Assembly (NCBI GenBank): GCA_026168455.1
Contig: CM047426.1
Coordinates: forward strand, 79,821,986 to 79,885,985
Source: Theocolax elegans
Lineage: Eukaryota; Arthropoda; Insecta; Hymenoptera; Cerocephalidae
Direction of reading: 5' to 3'
Length of the DNA: 64,000 bases
In this document: one piece after another, positions 48,286 through 58,019 of the stretch
Layout: each line of letters starts with the position of its first letter
Numbering within the stretch: position 1 is the first letter of the stretch
Position numbers and translations under genes: made by a program
Notes under the pieces: model-generated
What the model was told of the DNA's origin: nothing
Seen by the model: only the letters and a program-made list of their open reading frames with translations
Database searches by the model: none

Positions 48286-49484
48286 GTTTCCAACTCTATT
48301 TCCTCAAAAGTTGAATAAGTGATTTGCCGTCTTTCTACCTTTTATCTTAATTTATAAAAACTATTATTACATATTGATTTATTACATTCACTACGACACT
48401 TCCTAAACAAATATTTAAATAAACATGTAATTAAACGCGTATAATGTAACAAGTACCACTTTTGGATCACATTGAAATTTATAAATACGTAGATAATACA
48501 TTGTTATATGTGCTCTTTTTTATTTTATATTTTTCTAAGTTTTTATAATTTTGCTTTCTTTGAATGGAACTTTGTAAATATTTACTCAATTTCATTTTGT
48601 AATTGTATCGATTTTTAAGTAAATTATATATTCACTTCTAACAATTATAATTAACAATATGTATATTTATAGATATTGGTTTACACCGCAATATTTAAAA
48701 AGCAACGTATTTCTTTTTGTGTTGGTTATATCCAGGATTTTATCGAAAATAAAATATCGAGAGCACACCGGTTCCAGTGTCTCGTGCATAATTGAAAGCA
48801 ATTTAGCAAGTTACTTTTCTCTCCATAAAATATTCAAATATACTCATGGCTCTGAACAACAGTGGAGACTGCGTATTTTTATATTTTCAAATTAAACTGT
48901 AGACGATTCAAGTGAATCCATAATAGGATAATGTATGAGTACAAGATAGATGCTTTAATACGATGTGATAGTCAAGTTACAAGGATCTACCTCCAAAAAC
49001 TCGAAAATTACAACTAAAATATAAAACTAAAAATTTGAAAAAATTCGTCCATGATGCCAAAATGATATAAAGGAAGTTTACAGAGCGAATTTACCGAAAT
49101 AATTAATTTTATATTTAATAAAACTATATAATTATACGACAACCCAAATATCTCAATCGCTTAAAGACAAAAAATATTGAAAAAATGATTGTAGTTGATA
49201 TTCAGAGCAAATATAAGATTACTATAGAAAGAATTATTTTTAAAACGCAAATCTATTGTTAATGAAAAAAGAATAGCGATATTAATATTTATGTATCAGA
49301 TCCCCTCAACGGAAATATGTAGCCAATATTATGGTTTGTAATATTGGTTACATATTTCCGTTATTTCGTTATTCCGTATAATTTATAAAGAAAATAGAGT
49401 AACAATTGTAAAATTGTATTAATCAATTGAACAACGATCTCGAGTAAAGTTAAAATAGAAACAAAAATCATTTACCTCCGTTTC
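48286..49484. other. A+T-rich desert with a 24-bp hairpin
   Basis: Very A+T-rich from 48340 onward. It contains the hairpin at 49308-49362. The 78-codon frame at 48659-48895 has no motif. Confidence 0.6.
49308..49362. other. 24-bp near-perfect hairpin, 7-base loop
   Basis: Left arm 49308-49331 (starts AACGGAAATATGTAGCCAAT) and right arm 49339-49362 (ends TACATATTTCCGTT) are reverse complements at 23 of 24 positions, around the loop TGGTTTG. The one mismatch becomes a G-U pair in RNA if the plus strand is transcribed, so the stem could be continuous. At 55 bases it is shorter than most insect microRNA precursors. No TA or other clear target duplication borders it, so a MITE origin is not shown. 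Confidence 0.75.
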
Positions 49485-49514
49485 CCGCAAACTGTACACC
49501 AGGCTCAAAATTGA

Positions 49515-49870
49515 AGGGCACAGTGTTACAAGAGATACAGATGCGCGATTGTGCCATTCCACTCGAAAATGTCTGGCCGCACGAAATATACATTTCGTAG
49601 TGAGGCAACCGCATGCAAAATCCAGGATGGAATCATCGGTTCCGGGACGACGGACAGGCTCGATTCGACATACTGCAATTTCATCAAGCTCCCGTGGATC
49701 AAACCTTCCAATTATTTTACACGAGCCGTAGCTGCTTTGACCCCCCCAGAAGGACCAGCGGTAATCTTACTAATGGCTTTTCCTCGTCCATTGACGAATA
49801 TATCTGCAGTCGAGATGCGAACGATGTAATGATCCGTACGACCGGTCTGATATAACCGATTCGGAAACAT
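49515..49870. other. G+C-richer open segment; possible decayed or unrecognised coding sequence
   Basis: This block stands out from A+T-rich flanks. The plus frame 49515-49829 is open for about 104 codons with no low-complexity runs. Its codon-register mirror on the minus strand reads from an ATG at 49868-49870, is broken by one TAA at 49712-49714, and then runs open to 49526. Another minus frame is open from about 49770 into 49430, and the two minus frames meet near a 7-base G/C run at 49741-49747, where a frameshift could join them. Neither strand's translation matches a family I can name. Open mirror frames often arise when one of the pair is, or was, coding, but a G+C-rich block also gives them by chance. 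I do not call a gene. Confidence 0.25.
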
Positions 49871-50539
49871 TTGCACGTATGTACTCTACGATTTATTTAT
49901 TTTACCGTGCGCGAGGTTTACGATTCGGTCAGGTTTAATACAGTTGTTGACAAGAGATCAAATTCAATTTGGCGAATTTGAAATGGCGATTTGTGACATT
50001 GAGTGACCATTTAAAACTCTTTAATTTAGTGCCGTCTAGAACGTGTCTAAACATGCCTAGAACCTAACTTTCAACCTGTATCTACACTACCCACTATGTA
50101 TACTCGTTGTTATTTCACTGTACATATTTGCAGTGCAGAAAGAGAAAATATGAAATGTTGGAAGAAACAAAAAATCTTGGTTTATTTAAATAAAAAATAT
50201 TAAATAATTAAATGCGAATGATGCGAAAAATATTTCGAGATATAAACCCGTTATCTCTGACATTTTTGTTTATCTTGTACAAATGCGCGATAACACTTTG
50301 AACGTATCTGGTTGTTCAGAACTTTTGAACGGTTCATGCTCGAATCCGTACAACTGAAAGAATAAAAAACAAACCCACCGCAAATGAAATGAATTTAAAG
50401 AGTCCCGATGGAACGACTTAATAAAGCAGTTATTCGGGCCTCCCTTTTACATAGTCGTTTGAAAAAAATCTGCAAAAAATAACACACTGGATTTCCCAGA
50501 TTTGAAAGAGAAAGAGAGGAAGCTCATAAAGCTTTTTAT
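49871..50539. other. A+T-rich non-coding segment
   Basis: A+T-rich spacer without open frames of 60 codons or repeats. Confidence 0.6.
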
Positions 50540-51610
50540 TTCGTACGGGAACTGCACTCTGCACTCCAGTGAGTCGGAGCCTCGGGCTGCTCGATTTCAA
50601 TTCGATCTTCCTCCTCCCCTTGCATCAAAGAGCCACCCATACATCCGTCCTCTGACCCTCGAACCAGCTTGAATTTTTCACAAATTCCCGGTGCAAAATG
50701 GCATCGTTATTTTCCAGAACAAAGACGGAGATACGATGAAAGATAGTGGAAATTATGATGGTTATTACTAGTCCACGTCCTATCATGTATTGTTGGTCTT
50801 GTTAACGAATATCGATGCTATTTCGCTTGAATAAAAAAAAGTACTAGTGTAATATCGGTTTTGAAAAATTGATAATACGTACAACGACGTACAACAGGCT
50901 AATACTGTAAAAATTGTGTGATGTAATAATCAAAATATTTATATTAACGAAGTATTAAAACGGTTAAAATCTAATCTACGTGTATATGGATAGAAATAGA
51001 GTAACTGTAGTAAAAATAGAAATGTAAAGTTACAACAGCTGGATTGGGCACTGTTTTGAAAGTGCAGTTGCAACATCAGTCCTCCGGACGGCTTCATTCG
51101 AAGTAATTCACCCGGGAAGTTCCGCAGAAGTAAAGCGAGATGGCAAAAAACTGTCGGGAAGCTCGAAGAGCCGAGAACTCGAAGGAAGAAAGGGACGGAA
51201 CCTCGGATGATCGGGGAGAATTTAACCGGCAACGTAGCTCGAATTCGGGAGGTGCGAGATAGAGAAGATGGCGCGCGATGGGGGCGCCAAGGGCTAAAAC
51301 AATCGTCGTATTGTAAGCGTCGCAATTCCGAGCACCGCAGAGACAATGGAACGACGAGGCGACTGTTCGCCACACAAATACACATATCTGGGCTGGTTGG
51401 GTGGCCAAACCTACTTCGTCCGCGCTCTATATCTTGGCGCTATCAGACCGGATGAATAATGAGGGAGGCAAAGGAGCCAGATGCTCCTGCAGGTATCAGT
51501 GTGAGTGTGTACGAGTGGGCGGATGCTCGTCTAACGCGAATTTTCTGGATTCCCCAAGGTGCAGGAGCTCACTGAGTTATAACGTTCCCGGTTATATATG
51601 AACTTGTAAC
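50540..51610. other. Two CpG-rich blocks
   Basis: A short G+C-richer patch at 50540-50700 and a CpG-rich block at 51050-51600, with A+T-rich sequence between. Overlapping frames on both strands (50939-51385 minus, 51094-51408 minus, 51207-51455 plus, 51401-51601 plus) have no recognisable domain. Confidence 0.45.
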
Positions 51611-52139
51611 GTGAGATTGTCCAGAGTATCGAGCTTGTTATAATTGCTTTTTTTCATTTTTAACTAGCGCAATGAGACAAAGTATCGTTGCAGCTGGCTG
51701 CCTCTCTTATACTCGATTATACATTTTCACCAGAAAATTATTAATCACTATTTTCTGATGAAATTATTATTTTAATCACACATCGAAACAGCACTGATGA
51801 GCTATATCTCTTAAACATAATGCCACATTGTATTACGCGTTGAATTATAGTTACTCGATAAAACCTATATAATCTTGGTAAATTATGTGCAGAGACTTAA
51901 AATTGCTTGTAGATAAAAGAGGGTAAAAGATCCGGTCGCGTCAAATTAAGTTGACACGGCATTATAAAGCGACTAATCTAAAAGACAATTTCCTAGTGAA
52001 TTGAAAAATATACACCGTCTTAAATAATTGAGTATCGGGTGAGCATTGATCGATTGGTAAACATTCGCATAAACTACGATGAAGCTAAAAGTGATCAAGT
52101 TGTGTATGTGCCGAGAGAAAGTGCCACTGTCTAATCTGG
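51611..52139. other. A+T-rich non-coding segment
   Basis: A+T-rich spacer; the 174-codon minus frame at 51973-52497 runs through it but is low complexity where it crosses the CT repeat and shows no family motif. Confidence 0.5.
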
Positions 52140-52465
52140 AATTCAAGGGGTGGATAAGGGAAGAGTAGAGAAGAAAGAAGGCGGAAGACACACATACTTG
52201 GCTTTCACTTCGAGGCCGAGATTCAAGGCACGCGCTTTTTTCGAGGATTAACGGCTGTTTATCTCGGTGACACGTATAAATGTATAAGGGTACTGTGCTG
52301 CTTCGCTCGTCGACGAGAAATTTCTCTCTCTCTCTCTCTCCCTCTCTCTCGCGATCCTGGAAAACAGCTGCTTCGGGAGATAAGGATTTTTTCCTACGAT
52401 CCCTTTTCTGTCGAAAAAAATACTCTCCTATCCCCCTTCCTCGACTCCGATATTTCAACAAGCCT
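52140..52465. other. G+C-richer island with (TC)n
   Basis: Mixed block with a TC repeat at its centre. It contains AAGGCACGCG at 52225-52234, a chance resemblance to a microRNA that I rejected. Confidence 0.5.
52322..52350. repeat. (TC)n microsatellite
   Basis: About 29 bases of TC repeat with one CCC interruption. Confidence 0.95.
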
Positions 52466-53389
52466 GTGCAAACTTTCATCGAGAGAATAAATATCACATG
52501 AATTACGGGACTTTTTAGTATACCGTCAACTTTTTAAATATACTGCGTCGTAATATGTACAAAGTTTGCTTTATTAGTTGTTTTATCGAATCGAAAAGAT
52601 ACTGGATGAAGAAGAATGCCATCAGTGTCCTGTAAAGTTTTGCAAGGAGGGGCGAATGTATTATAAATCAAGGAGCCTCTCGAATACACCAGAGTATTTC
52701 CGTGTAGAGAATATTGATACTATGAAATATTATATTTTGATTTAGTTTAATTATACCATCAAAGAGAAATGCAAATTAAAAGAAAACCAGTTTAGTTTCA
52801 CTATTGCAGGCGTACAAGTATAAAAGTAAAATGTTTATTCTATTAGACTCGGTTCGAAAATTTACGAGAATAGTATTTCAATCTTTGAAACAGCTATTGA
52901 TTTAAATTGTTTACATTTAAATTGTTGTTGTTATGTGCAAGGTATTTCATATTAAAATTATTGGTATAAAAGATAATTTATTATAGTTGTAACATCGTAC
53001 AATTGAAGTATATGTAGCAGCCAAGTCGATTGTAAATAAAGATGTTACCCGTATGTTTTGGAAACGTAAAGGGTAATAAAATGCAATTGATTTTCCAAAT
53101 GGTACCGATGCATCTTATGTACCGAAAGGGATATCAGCGTACGTTGCCAAATAAAATACAAGTTATTCTCATGTTTTACACTGCGTATCGACTGAAAAAT
53201 ACTTTGTTTACATCAATAAAATGTAGATTAAATATTTATTATAGATAAATCCTAATTTAGTTAAAAACATTATCATCATTTTCTATAAAAGAGCTCATTT
53301 AAGACTAATATATTTTTTAAAAGGAAGAGTACAGTTTATTACTTGAAAATAAAAAACAATTTAAAAAGGGAGTCTTAGCACAAGCGACA
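52466..53389. other. A+T-rich non-coding segment
   Basis: A+T-rich spacer with a direct repeat of TTTAAATTGTT near 52901-52926. The 68-codon frame at 53042-53248 has no motif. Confidence 0.55.
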
Positions 53390-53705
53390 AAGTCGTCACG
53401 TAGGCTGAGTCTTGCCGGTGGCTTATAAAACGCTTCCCAAGCGTCGAGGCGACTCCCCGGGTCTCGGTCTCACGTATGTCCGGCCACCCCAGCGCGTCCG
53501 GCAATTATATGACGGGGTAAAGTCGGCCGTAAAAATGACCGTAAATAGCGGCGGGCCGGCTGCCCGGGAGATCTGGAGCAGGCTGGCCCCCGGCCAAACT
53601 CCCACCCAAGCCGCGAGTTATGAGTGGCTCGTCAATCTTGCTGGAATGAGGCTGCGCCGCGGGGAGGCTCACAGCTCCGTCTCTTGCTTAATCTTGCTAT
53701 ATTTA
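53390..53705. other. Compact, very CpG/GC-rich island
   Basis: One of the most G+C-rich blocks in the window, with sharp edges at about 53395 and 53700. It is rich in CCGG, CCCGGG and GCCGGC. A 137-codon plus frame (53412-53825) reads across it, mirrored by a 60-codon minus frame. The product has no recognisable domain and its last third enters A+T-rich DNA, so I treat it as composition-driven. Confidence 0.5.
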
Positions 53706-54539
53706 AGGACCGCATCGCCTTTTGCAATTTCTACCTTTTTTTACTCACCGCATGAGTGTGTGACGAAGGCTAGGATTTTATTTGAATTGAGTGAACTAGT
53801 CGAGTGTAGAGTAATGAGGTTTTAAATACGATCAAAAGAAGCAAAAACTAATTAAATCTTGTACAATTTTTTTTATATTACATTTTTATTAATTGTAATT
53901 TATTGTATTAATATTTCTAATAATCTGTGGAAATGAAGACTTTATAGAATAAATAAAGTTCTTTCGTTGAAAAGGTAATTAAAGTTACGTAAGGATTTTA
54001 TGAATCAAGATTTAAATGTATTTTAAACGTAAACACTCGACTATAATTACTTAAAAAATGCTGTAAACAGTAATAGTACGTCCTTTATTAGTTTTCATTT
54101 ATTTCAAGCAATGTTCATCCACTTGCTCTCAGTTCTCCCGTTTTAATTAAAAGTAGCGTAAATAGTTAAATAAACAATAATCGCTCGTAATTATTAGCTA
54201 TCGTAAATTTCAAACGTTCAATCAGCTGGATTTTTATAATTTTCAAAGTAAACTGTAACTATTAATATGAACTGTAATCAAAGTAGAAAAGCTGCTTTAA
54301 AAAGCAATTCCAAGAAACTAATTACATTCTGACTAACGTAAAAGTATTTTTCCAAGTATTTACACGAGTTACAAGATACACCGTTAGGATAAGAGAGGGA
54401 GAGGGAGAGGGAGAGAAACGAAGTAAATAATTTACCGCTTTTCGGAATAAAACCAAGCCACTCTAAATGAAGGAGTGTAATTTTCATTTTTCAGAATTTA
54501 CAAAGTAACACGAGGGAACTTCACCAGACAAAGTACCCG
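53706..54539. other. A+T-rich segment with hexamer GA repeat
   Basis: A+T-rich, with a GAGAGG tandem repeat at 54392-54416. The 69-codon minus frame at 54278-54487 crosses that repeat and is not supported. Confidence 0.6.
54392..54416. repeat. (GAGAGG)n hexamer repeat
   Basis: About four tandem purine hexamers of the GAGAGG type. Confidence 0.9.
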
Positions 54540-55270
54540 GCATTAAATTAACGCGGGACTATACACTGCAAAAACGGGGCAAACAAATAACATTACTTTC
54601 AACTTCGCATCAATCTTCCCGCTTCAAAAACGTGTTCGCTAGAAGAGAAAAAAAAAGAGGTGGGGCACACAGGAAGGTAGAAAGAGAAAAAAACATACAC
54701 CCATGAATTTCTTGCTGGCGCGCGTGTTCATCCCTAGAAAAAGGATGAAATTTCGCGCGCTCGCCTTTTAATTGAAAAAGATGCTGCGGACCGCGGCCGG
54801 AAAATTACACGTCAGTCGAGCGCGAAGCGAAAGAACCACCGGCGCGAACTGCGAGGGTGGTATCAAGGGGGTAACCTAGGGACGGGTAGAAGCGTCGGGC
54901 CGTTAAGTGATACGAATGCTTCGGGTTTTGTCGTGCGCTCTCCCCCGCGCCTAAACTATATTTAATGCCGGAACACGGCCTCTGGGGACAAGTTTATATC
55001 ACTGCCTGCGCGCCTCAAATAACGACGTGGGCCAAGGCAAGAAGCGTCGACGGGTCTCGGGCCCCGAATGGGTGTTACCCGTTACCCGATTTTAAGGGGC
55101 GGAGCTATTGAAATTTTAACTGTCTACTCTACATTTTGTGTGCACCAGATATTCCCTTGGAAATTTCAGGTACACTCCGTAAATGATCTTCCGGGGATAG
55201 AAATTTCTCTCCGAGATTTTTTATTGTCCCGCTCCGTTCAAGCTCACCTAAACTTTTGTACTGTTTTTTG
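54540..55270. other. CpG-rich island
   Basis: Mixed from 54540, CpG-dense at 54715-55075 (with CCGCGGCCGG near 54791-54800), then falling off. One frame of 67 codons (55068-55271) has no motif. Little coding potential, so probably a non-coding island. Confidence 0.5.
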
Positions 55271-55610
55271 AGCGTTTGAGCTTTTAAATCAATTGCGTCC
55301 ACTAAAATAATGGTTCAAGAGAGATTTTAAATAAAAATTATATACTGTGTACTCTACATTATGAATGCATCGGCACGTTACGTTATGTCCGAAAAAAGCA
55401 AATTTGGTTAAGCAATTATAGCTTCATTCTGGTTTCTAATAAAAAACGAAAAGCACGTATGTATCTGTAGGCTGTTTTATAAATAGAGTAGCATTCATAT
55501 CCTTTACGCTAAAGGTTATATTCTTTTTTTGAACAAATTATTAAAATCAAATTGCGTTGGATATTCTGCATGGTTGAATTCAATTTAATCTATATATATA
55601 TATATATATA
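55271..55610. other. A+T-rich spacer ending in (TA)n
   Basis: A+T-rich DNA ending in an uninterrupted 20-base TA run (55591-55610), which is the insertion site of the next element. Confidence 0.75.
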
Positions 55611-56510
55611 GGGAAGACTGGGGTATTTTTGAACAGGGACATTTTTGAACTTTTTGAGTAGCTCTTTTATATCGTAATATTTATGCTATAATAGGACGGT
55701 TTCTTTAAATAAATGCTATTATCTTAAATCTCCTATAGTTAGGAGCTATTTCGAATCGATTGTTTACGTTTACTCGAAACCTGCCAAAATGAAAATCTCA
55801 TTTTATTTTATTTGTACTCCTTAGTTATTGAAAGCACACTTGGGCTGTACCTTTTATATACTTGCAAATCACACACGTTAAAAGTATTCATACTAGCTTT
55901 CTTTTGATCGTAATTACGTTGAAAAATATTAATTTACTGCTGCGCACTGTGTATCTAAAGTTTTTTTTTCTATTTTGGGGTAATTTTGAACACGAACCCT
56001 GGGGTAAATTTGAACGTGTTAAGTAAATGGGTGCACGGTGATTTTATACCATATTCATCGTGTGTCCAATCTAAAAGAAACAAAACCTAGTTAAATTTCA
56101 CAAAAATAACTTATGTTTTAGTGTAAAAGTTGGTAAGTGTAAAATGTTGTATTGATAAATTTGGTGCCTAAAAATATTTTAAGAGTTGCTAGAAAGTATG
56201 GATTTGAAGTTACGTTAGTTTAGATTATAAAATATTACTCTTTGCATCGAAAAAATAATAAATCGAAAATACGTTCAAAAACACTAGCAGGATATGTTCA
56301 AAATTACCCCAGGGTTGGGGCATTTTTGAACAAAATGCCTTTTTCTTCAACCGTACAATAAACCGCCCTATCAATAAATATAGTGAGTAAAAAACTTTGA
56401 CTTAATAGCTAGAGGCAAATACTTGAAGTTGCCACGGTCCCAAATATAAAATCGTTCTCGATAAGAAAAAAATAAATAAAAAAAATGTTCAAAAATGCAC
56501 CAGTCTCCCC
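55611..56510. mobile_element. 900-bp TIR DNA transposon, non-autonomous
   Basis: The element starts GGGAAGACTGGGGTATTTTT and ends TGCACCAGTCTCCCC. The 24-base termini (55611-55634 and 56487-56510) are inverted repeats matching at 21 of 24 positions, and TA lies directly outside both ends (55609-55610, 56511-56512). Inner inverted similarity continues, for example ATAGGACGGTTT near the left end and AAACCGCCCTAT near the right. A 15-base motif ending TTTTGAAC recurs seven times inside. No open frame of 60 codons exists on either strand, so it cannot encode a transposase. TA duplication is compatible with a Tc1/mariner-type enzyme, but the left TA lies in a TA repeat and is weaker evidence. I cannot assign it to a named family. 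Confidence 0.85.
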
Positions 56511-57349
56511 TACATTTTAACCCTATAATTTTATTTTTTATTATTAGTTAGTCAAAAAATATAAGGATAAAATATAGCATCCAATCATCTCTTTGTTCTT
56601 AAGCTAAATAATAAAAAAATGGTGTTATAAAAAAATTAATTAAAAACAGAAAACAATAAATATTTTTTGCTTTTTTTCATTCGTTAAATCAACTTTTTGA
56701 TAGGTTACAATTTATGCACCAATTTAATTACGAAAAAATAAAAAGAAAATTTTGTCCGTTTGAGCGTGAATGGGTTATTGTATATGGTTAGCAATTTTAA
56801 ACCAGTGACACGAAGCATGGTATGCTGAACAGGTTGTCAAACGAATTGGGGATGATCCTATCTTTACGACAATAAGAGTAGAATTAAAATTGAAGTCTCG
56901 AATGGATCGACTATAGTTAATGTTTTAAGCAAAATACTAATGGAAGTGCTCGCTCGATTATCAGTAATTTCGTTATGAAAGATAAATATCATTATCGTCG
57001 ATAGACATATACATAATTATGAGACTCTATTATTCAACGTCTTATCAAAATTCGTGTATGGATCTGAATGAAACTTTGTTAATCTGTCCCACGTTTCGTT
57101 GGTAAAGTGGATAATTGTAGTCTCTAATATCAACAAAATCAAACTATACGAAGAACTGCGCGTCCTTTATATACGTATAAATAGTTACATAAATAATAGT
57201 TATTATCTGCAGTTTGTATATGCATGTAGGTTACGTATATTCCAGTTAGCGACAAGTCAATAATTGAAAGGAATGTTGAATCGTTGAAGAAAAAGGTGGA
57301 ACAGAAACAATTCCATTAAGGATGATACGATAAGAGAAAAGGAATAGCA
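56511..57349. other. A+T-rich non-coding segment
   Basis: A+T-rich sequence 3' of the transposon, becoming mixed after 57050. No open frame of 60 codons and no further transposon end was found. Confidence 0.6.
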
Positions 57350-57753
57350 CGTCGAGTCCTCGAAACCCAGAAGGAGACAGTCCGTGTAGCAAAGTGAGGT
57401 GGGTTTTAGTAGTAAAATTTAGTACACAATATCTCTCGGAGCTTGTAAGATTGCGTCTCTCCTCTGCGTCTCGAAAGTTTTTACCTCGTGGAGGAAATCG
57501 ACCCTTCCAAACTCGGGCAAACGAAACTTAACGCGGTAGGAAACTCGCGGTAATCTCATGCTTTTTGGCGATTTAGCGCGTCGTCGGTTACGCGCTTAAT
57601 TAACGCTCGAGCGCAAGTTGGTACAGACAAAGGTCCGGGGTACTTATATTAAGGTCAGATGGCACGTTGGCCTAACGAACGCCTCGAGTCGCGTAGGGAC
57701 CACAAATGTGTCACATCGCCATCTTCTCTGGCCATAGTGTATACACGATGCTG

Positions 57754-57783
57754 GTATATACGCGCGTGTACGTGTACGTATAC
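57754..57783. other. 30-bp alternating purine-pyrimidine tract
   Basis: Every step from 57754 to 57783 alternates purine and pyrimidine, mixing TA, CG and TG/CA steps, with CGCGCG at its core. Such sequences can adopt Z-DNA under negative supercoiling (established knowledge). Formation here is inference. Confidence 0.75.
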
Positions 57784-57793
57784 CTACGTGTCT

Positions 57794-57815
57794 ATGTATG
57801 TATGTATGCATGTAT
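57794..57815. repeat. (TATG)n microsatellite
   Basis: About five tetranucleotide units, the fourth changed to CATG. Confidence 0.9.
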
Positions 57816-57965
57816 CTGCGATGCGATTCCCTCGTGCTCTCACGCGCGATACGGGATCACGCGCGACTGTTTGGAGTGAGTCTGGGTCGACTAATCGGGA
57901 AGCCTTGCGCTCCGCTGCTTCTCTATCTCGCGTTGTCTACGGTGTCTGATGGCTTATACGAGGCA

Positions 57966-58019
57966 TTCCTCCTCCTCCTTCTCCTCCTTCTCCTTCTCCT
58001 TCTCCTTCTCCTACTTCTT
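57966..58019. repeat. (CTC/CTT)n pyrimidine tract
   Basis: About 54 bases of C and T, starting as CTC triplets and continuing as CTCCTT hexamer-like units, with one A near the end. The plus-strand frame through it reads as a Leu run. Confidence 0.95.

Larger units (their letters stand above)
57350..57962. other. CpG-rich island with non-B-DNA motifs
   Basis: CpG-rich from 57400 to 57950, containing a strictly alternating purine-pyrimidine tract (57754-57783) and a TATG repeat (57794-57815), and bordered by a CT trinucleotide tract. The frames at 57659-57949 and 57798-58031 have no motif; the second ends in a Leu run from the CT tract. Confidence 0.55.

Noticed and set aside
50939..51385. 148-codon minus-strand open frame
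   Set aside because: Overlapped by another minus frame (51094-51408) and a plus frame (51207-51455) in the same CpG-rich block; Ser/Arg/Leu-rich with no domain.
52225..52234. AAGGCACGCG, resembling the 5' part of miR-124
   Set aside because: The match stops after ten bases; the rest of the conserved mature sequence and a precursor hairpin are absent.
51973..52497. 174-codon minus-strand open frame
   Set aside because: Crosses a (TC)n repeat giving Arg-Glu runs, spans three composition zones and has no family motif.
52851..52862. GGTTCGAAAAT, resembling a tRNA T-loop/B box
   Set aside because: The consensus breaks after GGTTCGA and no acceptor or anticodon stem could be fitted around it.
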